NCBI RefSeq assembly: GCF_009707665.1
Contig: NZ_WLZW01000001.1
Coordinates: 1,550,001 to 1,614,000 of the forward strand
DNA: 64,000 bases
DNA from: Planomicrobium sp. YIM 101495
GTDB taxonomy: Bacteria; Bacillota; Bacilli; Bacillales_A; Planococcaceae
Direction of reading: 5' to 3'
Positions 35,018-43,477 of this stretch are shown in pieces; positions within the stretch are counted from its first letter, which is position 1; every line of letters starts with the position of its first letter. Made by a program: the position numbers and the translations under genes. Under the pieces are notes generated by a model, which ran no database searches, was not told where the DNA came from, and saw only the letters and a list, made by a program, of their open reading frames with translations.

Positions 35018-35205
35018 CTTAACGGTAAAAATTCCTCTTATCTGAAAGCAATGAGCAAAATGAGCGCTGATAAGGGTAAAAAATACCTTTATTGGCTCCG
35101 CAGATGGAAAATCGAACGACTTTCCATTGTATAAAGGTAAAAATTCCTGTTATTGAAGCTGGAAATGCCACACTTTGCGGAATAGGGGTAAAAACTACTC
35201 CTATT
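35018..35205. repeat. Four-palindrome phased array, copy 1 (51-61-51 spacing)
   Basis: Four 25-nt units start at 35018, 35069, 35130 and 35181. Each has a 10-nt left arm, a 5-nt A-rich centre and a 10-nt right arm. Arms are CTTAACGGTA/TCCTCTTATC, GATAAGGGTA/TACCTTTATT, TATAAAGGTA/TCCTGTTATT and AATAGGGGTA/TACTCCTATT. Start-to-start distances are 51, 61 and 51 nt, the same as in the copy at 40369. The central 36-nt spacer is conserved between copies (about 22 of 36 bases, including ACGA-S-TTTC-Y-AT). No ORF is supported. Confidence 0.85.
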
Positions 35206-35267
35206 TTTGTACCCCTGGCGAAAAAGAGATCTCTCATGCGTCGCCTGACCGCACCATTCCATTCGCC

Positions 35268-35640
35268 AAATCAGAACCACGGCGACCTACGCAGTGAGCC
35301 GCCCAGATATTTACCTCGACATCAACAGTAGAAAGAAATGAAAATTGCATCTTACCACCATTTCTCCCACACCCCCAGCGAAGAAGATGGTTTGGACTGG
35401 GCGGAGGGTATGACAAGCTTCCTGTGCTCCCATAGCGCTTTACGCTACGGTCGCAGAGACGCATTCCAAATTACATTTGGTCTGCGTCTAGCTTGGCTTC
35501 TTCCGGGAGCCCTGTCCGAAGCGACGGAGCGGGAACATTGGCCGGAGGAAATCCGGTCGATGTTTCTGCGACGAAGCAGCGAAGCGATGCAGGAGCACTG
35601 TTTGTCCACGCGACACCCGCTCTTTCTTTTCCACTCTACA
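35268..35640. repeat. Type II intergenic repeat, copy B, with hairpin insertion
   Basis: Contains the same core as copy A (35388-35417 and 35490-35522). An insertion of about 70 nt between the two parts ends in a strong hairpin at 35457-35489, AGACGCA ... CCAAAT-TAC-ATTTGG ... TGCGTCT. Its opening (35270-35300) matches the opening of copy C. Confidence 0.75.
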
Positions 35641-35811
35641 AGTCAGAACCCAGGCAGCCTACACAGTCAGCTGCCAAACAAGTATGAAACACCATAATTA
35701 GAATGTAACGCTCGCAATCACTACACCACCATTTCTCCAACAACACCAAGCGAAGTAGCTGGCTTGGACATGGCGAAGCGACGCAGCGGATTTCTACACG
35801 ACACCCTATCT
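35641..35811. repeat. Type II intergenic repeat, copy C (truncated)
   Basis: Repeats the opening AGTCAGAACC...CAGTCAGCTGCC and ACCACCATTTCTCC...GGCTTGGAC of copy B. It then diverges and stops at the beta-propeller gene's stop codon. It directly follows copy B in the same orientation. Confidence 0.65.
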
Positions 35812-37946
35812 CACCTCTCCCCCAACCGCACTCGCTCGACTGGCTCAAAATCGCCCAGCGTGTAGCTGCTGATTTCGCCATTGGCCACTGCATACAAATA
35901 GTCGCCGCTGTACACAAGCCGTTGAATGGTCATCTCCCAATCCTCATACTGACCTCCCGAATCCTCCACTAAATTCGCTGCAAGTTCGATGCCGTCCCTT
36001 GTAATGGAATACAACATCGCCCCTTGCCCGCCGAAGTCGACGTAGTTACTGCTCGCTTCTTCATACAGGATGACCGGGAAGCCGAACAGATTCTTTTCCT
36101 GATGCACAAGCAGTGCACGGTGATCATCGTGAAGCGGTGAGTATGTGCCTCTGCCGCCGATAATTTCGATGTCTTTTTCACGCGGGTTGTGGAAATCGCT
36201 GACATCGAATAAGGAAATCTTCATCCCACCCGTCAAGACACGCGGTGCACCGCCGTCTTTATTCGGCTCGAGCTTCGTATCAAAGCCAAAACCGATCAAA
36301 TGATCCTTATCAAGCGGATGCAAGTAGTTGGAGAAGCCCGGGATCTTCAATTCGCCCAGGACAACTGGTTCCGTCGGTTTAGACACATCGATGACAAACA
36401 GTGGATCCGTTTCACGGAACGTCACCATGTATGCCATGCCTTCCATGAAACGAGCAGAATAGATGCGCTCTCCCGGTGCCAAGTCCTCGACTGAACCGAC
36501 TTGTGCCATCAAGTCGTCCAAGACAAACAAGTGGTTTTTGGATGGTTTTTCATCCCAGACAGAACCTTCTGTCGTCACGACGCGGAAATATCCGCCGTAT
36601 TCGTCCATCGAGAATTGGTTAAGTAAGTGTCCTTCCACCCGGCCGGAAGCGATAAAGTCGACAGCCGCTCCGTTCAAGCCAAACTTGAAGATTTCGGTAT
36701 CGACTTGCTGGGGCATCCACATTTCCATTTCTGCTGCTCCGTCTCCCTGTTCCGCTGACTCATAGATAGGCGCCGTCAAATAGAGATTTTGTTTGTTCAT
36801 ATAGAGTTGCTCGCTGCTGCCGAGAAATCCTTCCGTGACGACTTCATTCGCATCCGGATCGGAAAGATCGAGAGCCGTGATGAGCGTGTAGCTGCTTTCA
36901 AGCGCTCCAGGCAAAATCGTAATTCGGTCATAGGACAAGCGCTCTTCTTGCTCTTCACGGTTCGAGTCATAATTGCTCGGACGCAATTCGGCATCTTCAA
37001 ATTCTTCGAAGCGCCACATCTCCGCATAGACGTTCGTCACCATATAGAGGACATTGCCCGTCAGCCGTGCACTGTTCATGTAGCCGTCCGTCCCGATTTC
37101 GCGCTGAAGTATAGGCGCCGCCGGATCGCTGATATCATAGAGGAACGCTGACGATACGTCAGTGGTGAAGACATCATCCTTTGCGATTGCCATCTTGTAG
37201 CGACTGCCGAGGACGATCAGCGTATCTCCCGATAAAAACAGCCGTGACGGGTAAAACTCGCTGTCGAATGACAGCTCCGCAGCGTTCTTCATTTTCGCAG
37301 GCTCACTGATATCCGTGATCATCACTTCCTCATCACTGATGGAGTAAATGAAGTTGCCATCTGTTTTGACGAGGTCCGCTTCATCTACGCCTTCCACTTG
37401 CTGGTTGGTCATTGAATGATCGCTTCCCCCGCCAATACTTGCCCCGTCGCTCGAACTCTCGCTTGCCGCCTCATCCGTTGCGTTGTCGGTTGCACCATAG
37501 CCGCTTTCTTCACTTTCATAGAAAGCCGCTACTTGACCGAAGTAAGTACGCAGATTCTTTTCCGAGCCGACTGCCGTCAATTCCTCCTGGACCGAAAATG
37601 GGAACCGATTCGATTCGAGCGTTTTCCAGCGGACGCCTTTGAATGCATCTTTTTGAATGTGCAAGACGTACTCGCCGATTGCGAGCTTCTCCACCTCGAT
37701 CGTCCGGCCATTCGGATAAAGTTCGATTTCTGCATCGACCTTGTTTCCTTCCCGATCGGCGATATACACTTGCTCCTTCTCGATGGCCCCTTCATGCAGC
37801 CCCGTCGAAAAACTCGCGCGCCATCCTTGCTCCGCCAGTACAACTGACGATGCATGGACGGAAACACGGTCGATCATCGCACCGAATGCCAATGCAATCC
37901 CAATCATGAAAATTGCTGCGCCGAACCAAACTCTTTTCTTCTTCAC
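35811..37946 (-). CDS. Secreted/membrane-anchored beta-propeller domain protein
   Basis: 711 residues. The basic N terminus and hydrophobic segment (about 5-27) act as signal peptide or anchor. A short Ig-like region (about 35-125) and a Ser/Asp/Gly-rich linker (about 150-180) follow. Then comes a large beta-propeller-domain region (about 185-705) with repeated blade-like strands such as LFLSGDTLIVLGSRY, VTFRETDPLFVIDVSKP and ISLFDVSDF. It matches the Beta_propel family of Firmicutes and archaea; function unknown, extracellular location inferred. The start is GTG at 37946 with AGGGTG 9 nt before. Confidence 0.82.
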   Translation of the reverse strand: MKKKRVWFGAAIFMIGIALAFGAMIDRVSVHASSVVLAEQGWRASFSTGLHEGAIEKEQVYIADREGNKVDAEIELYPNGRTIEVEKLAIGEYVLHIQKDAFKGVRWKTLESNRFPFSVQEELTAVGSEKNLRTYFGQVAAFYESEESGYGATDNATDEAASESSSDGASIGGGSDHSMTNQQVEGVDEADLVKTDGNFIYSISDEEVMITDISEPAKMKNAAELSFDSEFYPSRLFLSGDTLIVLGSRYKMAIAKDDVFTTDVSSAFLYDISDPAAPILQREIGTDGYMNSARLTGNVLYMVTNVYAEMWRFEEFEDAELRPSNYDSNREEQEERLSYDRITILPGALESSYTLITALDLSDPDANEVVTEGFLGSSEQLYMNKQNLYLTAPIYESAEQGDGAAEMEMWMPQQVDTEIFKFGLNGAAVDFIASGRVEGHLLNQFSMDEYGGYFRVVTTEGSVWDEKPSKNHLFVLDDLMAQVGSVEDLAPGERIYSARFMEGMAYMVTFRETDPLFVIDVSKPTEPVVLGELKIPGFSNYLHPLDKDHLIGFGFDTKLEPNKDGGAPRVLTGGMKISLFDVSDFHNPREKDIEIIGGRGTYSPLHDDHRALLVHQEKNLFGFPVILYEEASSNYVDFGGQGAMLYSITRDGIELAANLVEDSGGQYEDWEMTIQRLVYSGDYLYAVANGEISSYTLGDFEPVERVRLGER

Positions 37947-38007
37947 TTATCTTCACACCCTTCTCTCTCAGCCATTTAAAGAGTAGACCGGGCATTCCTG
38001 AAATTAG

Positions 38008-39192
38008 TTACACTTGTTCCGCTGTTTTTCTGAAAATTTCTTCCGCTTCTTTGAAAAATGCTTCTACATCGACCATTTCTCCAGCACCTTGTGCGAATTC
38101 AGCGCTGCCGCCCCCTTTTCCGTTTGTCGCTTCCAACAGGGCGTTCAGTACTTTTCGCATATCACCCGCCGCTTCCGTTCCTTTTCCTACTGCAAACCGG
38201 ACACGCCCATTTTCGGTAGTGAGGAACAGCAAGTAGTTCCCGGGCATTCTCGCAGCTGCCAGCTTCGCCAACTGTTGCACTTCCTTGAAGGGACGTTCGC
38301 TGAATTGCTTGAAGACGAATGGTCCGTCCGACTGGAACGACGAGGCTTCCAGTTCGAGCATGATTTTGCGTAGCTGCACCATCTCTTTCGCCGTCTCCGT
38401 CTTATCTTCGAGTAACGTTGCCGCAGCTTCCGCCAGTTGAGGGACCGGTGCATTCAGCAGACGCGTCAACTCTGAAGAGACTTGCTGCAGAAGCTCGAAC
38501 TGCCGCTCCGCCCGTTCACCGCACAGAAAATAAAGCCGGGTCCCGCCTTTTGCCGATTCGGTCCCGACGATTTTCAAGACACCAATGCCGGCAGTCGTCG
38601 AAGGGTGCGTTCCACCACACGGATTGACGTCCACCCCTTCGATTGTTACGAGACGGATGTCGCCCGTCACTTGCGGAGCTTTTCGTAAGTTTCGTATCGC
38701 CGCCTCTTCTTCCTTCACCCATTCGATGGTGATCGGCAGCGCTTGGCGGATCAAGTCATTGGCTTTTTGCTCAGCAGCCAAAAGTGTGGCTTCCGAAATC
38801 TTGGCGACGTCGAGGTCGATCGACGCACGCGCTTCGCCTAAATGAAAACTGACCGTCTTCGCACCGAACCCATCTTCCAGCACCGCACTCAATAAATGCT
38901 GGCCGGCATGCTGCTGCATATGGTCGCGTCTTCTCGCCCAGTCGATGGCGGCAAGCGCTTCTTCTGCCACCTCTGCCGTAACGTAATGGCGGATTTCCCC
39001 GTCGACTGTCTGGACATCCGTGACCGCCACTTCTCCGATCGTCCCTGTATCCGCAGGCTGTCCGCCCCCTTCCGGATAAAAGTTGGTCCGGTCGAGTACG
39101 ACGTATTGTCCTCTATCGTCTTTGCCTTGTTCTATTACGCGCACGCGTGCTTCCGTTAATTCCGCTTGTCCATCATATAATTTCTCTGTCAT
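38008..39192 (-). CDS. Alanyl-tRNA editing protein AlaX-L with DHHA1 domain
   Basis: 394 residues. The N-terminal AlaRS-like second additional domain has the zinc/editing motif HMQQHAGQHLLSAV (HxxxH, about 90) and CGGTHPSTTAGIG (CxxxH, about 190). A DHHA1 domain follows (about 270-390, ending GNGKGGGSAEFAQGAG-like). AlaX proteins deacylate Ser- or Gly-tRNA(Ala) in trans. The ATG at 39192 is selected because AGAAGG lies 6 nt upstream; 23 upstream codons are dropped. It is divergent from the MerR gene. Confidence 0.88.
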   Translation of the reverse strand: MTEKLYDGQAELTEARVRVIEQGKDDRGQYVVLDRTNFYPEGGGQPADTGTIGEVAVTDVQTVDGEIRHYVTAEVAEEALAAIDWARRRDHMQQHAGQHLLSAVLEDGFGAKTVSFHLGEARASIDLDVAKISEATLLAAEQKANDLIRQALPITIEWVKEEEAAIRNLRKAPQVTGDIRLVTIEGVDVNPCGGTHPSTTAGIGVLKIVGTESAKGGTRLYFLCGERAERQFELLQQVSSELTRLLNAPVPQLAEAAATLLEDKTETAKEMVQLRKIMLELEASSFQSDGPFVFKQFSERPFKEVQQLAKLAAARMPGNYLLFLTTENGRVRFAVGKGTEAAGDMRKVLNALLEATNGKGGGSAEFAQGAGEMVDVEAFFKEAEEIFRKTAEQV

Positions 39193-39367
39193 GTCCTGCC
39201 TTCTTTCCATTGGTTGATTTTTCCTCATTGTACCGGCATTTCCTACAGGAATCCAACACATCTTCCCTCATCGTCACTCTCTCCGATCGCTTTTTTTCAT
39301 CAAAAGCAGCTTCCGCTCTTGACACTCCCGCTTCGTCATGGTGTATTAGGAGAAAGAGGTGATGTTT

Positions 39368-40159
39368 ATGTACAAAGTACAGGAAGTAGCAAAGATCGCA
39401 GGCGTCAGTGTTCGTACGTTACACCATTACGACAGCATCGGCTTGTTGAAACCATCCTCCATCGGCAGTAATCGGTATCGCTATTATAATGATGAGGATT
39501 TAAAGTCGCTGCAGCAGATCCTATTCTTGAAAGAGCTTGGCTTCTCGCTGAAGAAAATCCAGGAAGCCATGACCGGCGGCTGGGACGCGGTCAAAGCACT
39601 TGATATCAACGCAGCGTTGTTGAAAGAGAAGAAAGAGCGCATCGAGCAATTAATCCAGCATACGCAATTGACGAAGCAAGAGCTGAACGGCGAAATTGAA
39701 TTGTCGAATGAACAGAGATTCTCAGCGTTTATCGGCAACAAGGAATTACCGGATGTCTCCATTTACGAAACAGGTCTGCCAGCTGAAGCAGCTGCAGAAG
39801 TCGCTCCAGAGCCAGCAGTTACCCCTGAACTGGAAGTGGAAACAGCGCCCGCTCCTGCCCCGGTGAAAGAAGAAGAGGACTTGGAAGAAATTAACCGTGA
39901 AGCAGACAGGATCTATAATGCTGTCGCTTCGTTGATGCACTTGCCACCAGATGCAGCAGAAGTTCAAAGTGAAATGAAGGCGTATTACACGCTGCTCGAC
40001 CGTTTTTACGCATGTTCACCGGCGATGTTCAAAGGCCTTGCCGACTTGTACGCAGGCGACCCGCGCCATGGCAGCAACATCGAGCGCTACCGGACGGGAC
40101 TCGCAGCTTACTTGAAGAAAGCGATGTACGTCTATGCCGAAAGCCGCCAACATGCGTGA
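39368..40159 (+). CDS. MerR-family regulator with TipAS-like effector domain
   Basis: 263 residues. The N-terminal MerR winged helix (VQEVAKIAGVSVRTLHHYDSIGLL, residues 3-26) is followed by a coiled coil (about 75-120) and a C-terminal TipAS-like helical domain (about 175-263, with YYTLLDRFYACSPAMFKGLADLY). Between them lies a 35-residue Ala/Pro/Glu-rich linker (about 135-170) not usual for this family. Relatives such as Mta and TipA activate multidrug-response genes. The ATG at 39368 has GAGGTG 6 nt upstream. Its stop overlaps a small zinc-ribbon ORF by 8 nt. Confidence 0.85.
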   Translation: MYKVQEVAKIAGVSVRTLHHYDSIGLLKPSSIGSNRYRYYNDEDLKSLQQILFLKELGFSLKKIQEAMTGGWDAVKALDINAALLKEKKERIEQLIQHTQLTKQELNGEIELSNEQRFSAFIGNKELPDVSIYETGLPAEAAAEVAPEPAVTPELEVETAPAPAPVKEEEDLEEINREADRIYNAVASLMHLPPDAAEVQSEMKAYYTLLDRFYACSPAMFKGLADLYAGDPRHGSNIERYRTGLAAYLKKAMYVYAESRQHA

Positions 40160-40298
40160 GCTGATCGGTACATGCAAGGATTGCGGCAAGGAAGTCTATT
40201 GTGAAAACGGCTTTTTGAACGGCACGCATGAAGATGGAGAGCTGCTTTGCTTTTCATGCGCTGAAGAGCGGAACACCGACAACACCAATCAAAAATAA
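40152..40298 (+). CDS. Small zinc-ribbon-like protein (48 residues) overlapping merR
   Basis: ATG at 40152 to TAA at 40298. It has five cysteines, with two CxxC pairs (CKDC at 8-11 and CFSC at 33-36) plus C17, as in a zinc ribbon. The frame overlaps the last 8 nt of the MerR gene and has no strong ribosome site of its own, which suggests translational coupling. Its composition (Lys, Glu, Asn, Cys) is that of a real protein. Function unknown; a partner of the regulator is only a guess. Confidence 0.7.
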   Translation: MRELIGTCKDCGKEVYCENGFLNGTHEDGELLCFSCAEERNTDNTNQK

Positions 40299-40303
40299 GA
40301 GGC

Positions 40304-40346
40304 GGCTGTCTCACAAGGTCAACACACACGACCTTCAGGAACAGCC
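40304..40346 (+). terminator. Stem-loop downstream of the merR/zinc-ribbon unit
   Basis: GGCTGT (40304-40309) pairs with ACAGCC (40341-40346) and AAGGTC (40315-40320) with GACCTT (40330-40335), separated by a 5x5 internal loop. No long T-run follows, so termination is uncertain. Confidence 0.5.
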
Positions 40347-40368
40347 TTCCTTTGCTCGAGCCTTGAAA

Positions 40369-40556
40369 AATAGAGGAAGAAATTTCGCTTATTGCGACTC
40401 GAGCTTCAAATTCCATGAAAATAAGCGAAGAACTTTCTCCTATTTGGTCAGAAAACGAGAAAAGGGACGAGTTTCTATAGAATAAGCGAAAAAAATTCGC
40501 CTATTCCAACGCGATCGCTATTCTTTTCGAAAATAAGGGAACATTCTTCGCTTATT
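40369..40556. repeat. Four-palindrome phased array, copy 2 (51-61-51 spacing)
   Basis: Four 25-nt units start at 40369, 40420, 40481 and 40532. Arms are AATAGAGGAA/TTCGCTTATT, AATAAGCGAA/TTCTCCTATT, AATAAGCGAA/TTCGCCTATT and AATAAGGGAA/TTCGCTTATT, each around a 5-nt centre. The right arm of unit 1 is the exact complement of the left arm of unit 2, and the left arm of unit 3 is the exact complement of the right arm of unit 4. Start spacing is 51, 61 and 51 nt. The stretch 40299-40608 holds no other gene. Confidence 0.88.
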
Positions 40557-40608
40557 TTGGAAGCCATGTCTTTTAGGAGAGCCCTTCTTTTCTCGTTCCA
40601 TAAAAAAA

Positions 40609-40636
40609 TGGTGAAGAGCACATTCGCTCTTCACCA
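40609..40636 (-). terminator. Intrinsic terminator after trhO
   Basis: Perfect 11-bp stem TGGTGAAGAGC / GCTCTTCACCA. In minus orientation it is followed by TTTTTTT. Confidence 0.9.
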
Positions 40637-40641
40637 CTCTT

Positions 40642-41604
40642 TTATGCTTCTGTCGTTTGCTTCAAAGCGTCCAGGCGCGCTTGCACTTCTTCACCAGTCA
40701 ATTGGTGTTCGAATGCGTAGCGGTTACGCGGGTGCTCACGGCACTCGTCCGAGCATGAACGCATGTATTTGTGTTCGTTCTCTTCGGAAGATAAAATCTT
40801 TGCGTTACACTCCGGATTCGCACAGTTGACGTAGCGTTCACACGGTTCGCCCGTGAAGTGATCGCGGCCGACGATGACGTGTTCCGTCTGGTTGACCGGT
40901 ACAGCGATGCGCTCATCGAACACGTACAATTGGCCGTCCCATAGCTTGCCTTGTACTTCTTCGTCTTTTCCGTACATGACGATTCCGCCGTGCAGCTGGG
41001 AAACGTCTTCGAATCCTTCGCGCTTCAACCAGCCCGAGAATTTCTCACAGCGGATGCCGCCTGTGCAGTACGTCAAGATTTTCTTTCCTTCAAGCTCTTC
41101 TTTATTATCACGGACCCATTCCGGCAAATCACGGAAGTTCTCGATATCCGGACGGATCGCTCCGCGGAAATGGCCGAGGTCAAATTCGTAATCGTTGCGT
41201 GCATCAAGCAATACCGTGTTTTCATCCTGCATTTGCTCAAAGAAGTCTTTCGGTTCCAAGTATGTTCCAGTCAGCTCGTTCGGATTGATGTCCTCTTCAA
41301 GTCCAAGGTGAACGATTTCGTTGCGCGCACGTACATGCATCTTCTTAAATGCATGACGGTCCGCTGCATCGATCTTCCAGGCGATGTCTGAGAAGCGCTC
41401 GTCTTGTTCCATCATCTTCATGTAAGCTTCCGTCTGTTCGATCGTTCCGGAACACGTTCCGTTGATTCCTTCGTGAGAGACGAGGATACGGCCAAGCAGT
41501 CCCAGTTCCTTACAAGCAGCCAAATGCTCTGCAGCGAACGTTTCCGGGTCTTCGATCGGCACATATTTGTAGTACAGTAATACGTTGTGTGTATGATTTT
41601 GCAT
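40642..41604 (-). CDS. trhO: tRNA uridine(34) hydroxylase, rhodanese-like (TrhO)
   Basis: 320 residues (UPF0176). An N-terminal acylphosphatase-like domain (about 1-95) is followed by a rhodanese domain (about 125-220) with the active-site loop [14 protein letters not shown]. The C-terminal region has a cysteine cluster ([16 protein letters not shown] and [13 protein letters not shown]). The family hydroxylates U34 of tRNA to ho5U in an oxygen-dependent way. The ATG at 41604 has AAGGTGG 8 nt upstream. Single-gene unit. Confidence 0.9.
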   Translation of the reverse strand: MQNHTHNVLLYYKYVPIEDPETFAAEHLAACKELGLLGRILVSHEGINGTCSGTIEQTEAYMKMMEQDERFSDIAWKIDAADRHAFKKMHVRARNEIVHLGLEEDINPNELTGTYLEPKDFFEQMQDENTVLLDARNDYEFDLGHFRGAIRPDIENFRDLPEWVRDNKEELEGKKILTYCTGGIRCEKFSGWLKREGFEDVSQLHGGIVMYGKDEEVQGKLWDGQLYVFDERIAVPVNQTEHVIVGRDHFTGEPCERYVNCANPECNAKILSSEENEHKYMRSCSDECREHPRNRYAFEHQLTGEEVQARLDALKQTTEA

Positions 41605-41701
41605 GAATCCTACCACCTTATTTATTTTTGGTTCGACATCTACTGAAGTTCAATGGAAAACCTCAATTATTTTACGATAAATCGGACCAAAATACAACCG
41701 C

Positions 41702-42652
41702 TTAGCAAACCCGGTTTTTCACCTGGTTGCCTTTCAAGCCTTCGTCGATCGCTTCCGCGTTCATCGCCATCATTTTGTGGCGCGTCTTCTCACCGGCGCT
41801 GCCGATATGCGGAAGTGCAGTGAAGTTCGGCAATGTCAGAAGAGGATTATCGAGTGGCAGTGGCTCCGTTTCGAATACGTCCATGCCTGCAGCCCAGATG
41901 CCGCCTTCTTTCAATGCACGGTAAAGCGCATCCTCATCCACCGTTCCGCCTCGTCCGACGTTGATCAAACAAGCCGTTTCCTTCATCAAGCCAAGTTCGC
42001 GCTCACCGATCATGCCGCGCGTCTCGTCCGTCAGTGGAGCCAGCATCAAGACGAAATCGGACTTCTCCAGCAGTTCGTCCAGCTCTGCGTACGTTGCACC
42101 TTCAAGGTTCCGACGCGTCCGGTTGTGATACAGCACGTCCATGCTGAACCCGACTGCACGTCGACAAACCGCTTCACCGATCCGGCCCATGCCGATGATG
42201 CCGAGTGTCGCGCCGTATACATCCTGCCCCGTCAAGCCGAGCGGTGTCCATGACTTCCATTCTCCTGAATGCACCGTCCGTTCCGCTTCGACCAATCTTC
42301 TCGCTGTCGCAAGAAGCAGTGCAAACGACAGATCTGCTGTCGTTTCCGTCAACACTTCCGGTGTGTTCGTAACCATGACGCCGTGCTCACGCGCTGCGTC
42401 CAAGTCGATGTTGTTAAAGCCGACTGCCAAATTCGAGACGATTTTCAAGTTCGGCGCCGCCTCGAACATTTCGCGGTCGACCTTCACCGATAGCATCGTC
42501 CAAAGCGCTGCCGCTTCCCCGATGTGCTTCATGATCTCTTCTCGCGGTGCCGCTTCCATCTCGTCTTCCCACATCCGGATTTCGTACGATTCACGCAAGC
42601 TTGCGATCGCCTCTTCAGGCAATCTCTGTGTAATATAAATCATCGGTTTCAT
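41702..42652 (-). CDS. D-2-hydroxyacid dehydrogenase (glyoxylate/hydroxypyruvate reductase type)
   Basis: 316 residues. The NAD(P) motif is LGIIGMGRIGEAVCRRA (about 150). Catalytic Arg is in INVGRGGTVDE (about 235), Glu in DVFETEPLP (about 264) and His in ALPHIGSA (about 283). It likely reduces glyoxylate or hydroxypyruvate. The ATG at 42652 follows GGGGGT by 7 nt. It starts 23 nt after the DedA gene and is probably cotranscribed. Confidence 0.88.
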   Translation of the reverse strand: MKPMIYITQRLPEEAIASLRESYEIRMWEDEMEAAPREEIMKHIGEAAALWTMLSVKVDREMFEAAPNLKIVSNLAVGFNNIDLDAAREHGVMVTNTPEVLTETTADLSFALLLATARRLVEAERTVHSGEWKSWTPLGLTGQDVYGATLGIIGMGRIGEAVCRRAVGFSMDVLYHNRTRRNLEGATYAELDELLEKSDFVLMLAPLTDETRGMIGERELGLMKETACLINVGRGGTVDEDALYRALKEGGIWAAGMDVFETEPLPLDNPLLTLPNFTALPHIGSAGEKTRHKMMAMNAEAIDEGLKGNQVKNRVC

Positions 42653-42675
42653 CTGACATACCCCCATTTTTTTGA

Positions 42676-43290
42676 TTATGAATTGCGTTTTCGGATTTTC
42701 TTGAAGTAGTAAACGACCGCCGCAATCCCGATAAGTGCAATGATGACATAAACGATATTCGAATACAGATCAAGCGTCTGAAGAATCTCTTCGCTGTTCT
42801 CTCCGACCGCTTCTCCTATCAGGACCAGAATCGTGTTCCAGATGATCGTTCCGAGCGTGGTGAAGAGAATGAACAGGGTGAACTTCATATTGGACATCCC
42901 TGCAGGTAAGGAAATCAAACTTCGAATCAATGGCACAAGACGTCCGAAGAACACAGTCCAGACTCCGTAACGGTCGAACCAGGCATCCGCCTTATACAGA
43001 TCCGCACGCTTCAGCCTCAACCAGTTCCCGTATTTATCGATGACTTTCTCAAGGCGTCCGACGTCCATGAGCCGTCCGACCCCATAAAGCACAACCGCTC
43101 CTGTAAGAGAGCCTGCAGTCGAAACCGCAATGACACCGAAAATCGTCATATCGGTTGTCGTCGTCAAAAATCCGCCGAGCGTCAAGATCACCTCTGAAGG
43201 AATCGGAGGAAAGACGTTCTCCAGCATGATCAGCAGGAAAATCCCCCAATATCCGTAGTCAGACATGACATCTGTTATCCATTGCTCCAT
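42676..43290 (-). CDS. DedA family membrane protein
   Basis: 204-residue polytopic protein with the family motifs ENVFPPIPSEVILTLGG (about 23-40) and FFGRLVPLIRSLISLPAGMSNM (about 110-131). DedA proteins are involved in membrane homeostasis; some flip undecaprenyl phosphate or phospholipids. The ATG at 43290 has AAAGGAG 7 nt upstream. It is divergent from the lia-type operon, which is also envelope-related. Confidence 0.88.
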   Translation of the reverse strand: MEQWITDVMSDYGYWGIFLLIMLENVFPPIPSEVILTLGGFLTTTTDMTIFGVIAVSTAGSLTGAVVLYGVGRLMDVGRLEKVIDKYGNWLRLKRADLYKADAWFDRYGVWTVFFGRLVPLIRSLISLPAGMSNMKFTLFILFTTLGTIIWNTILVLIGEAVGENSEEILQTLDLYSNIVYVIIALIGIAAVVYYFKKIRKRNS

Positions 43291-43477
43291 CACATTACTC
43301 CTTTAGCATTTGCCTCTAATTTCCCTAACTCTCCCTATTATAGCTGTATTTCCTCAAACCGTCTTATCCCAAACGCTTCTACGCCTCAGGTCCTAGATGA
43401 AAACGCAGCTCCAGCCCGTATGAGCGGATCCGGATGCTTGATAAGATGTAATTACAAACAAGGAGGAGGAAAACAAC

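Noticed and set aside
35018-35205. CRISPR array with palindromic repeats
   Set aside because: The four units differ in sequence, spacing is 51-61-51 rather than constant, and no cas gene is near.
40299-40641. A missed protein gene in this gap
   Set aside because: The 85-codon frame here runs through the palindrome array and has no ribosome site or family-like features.
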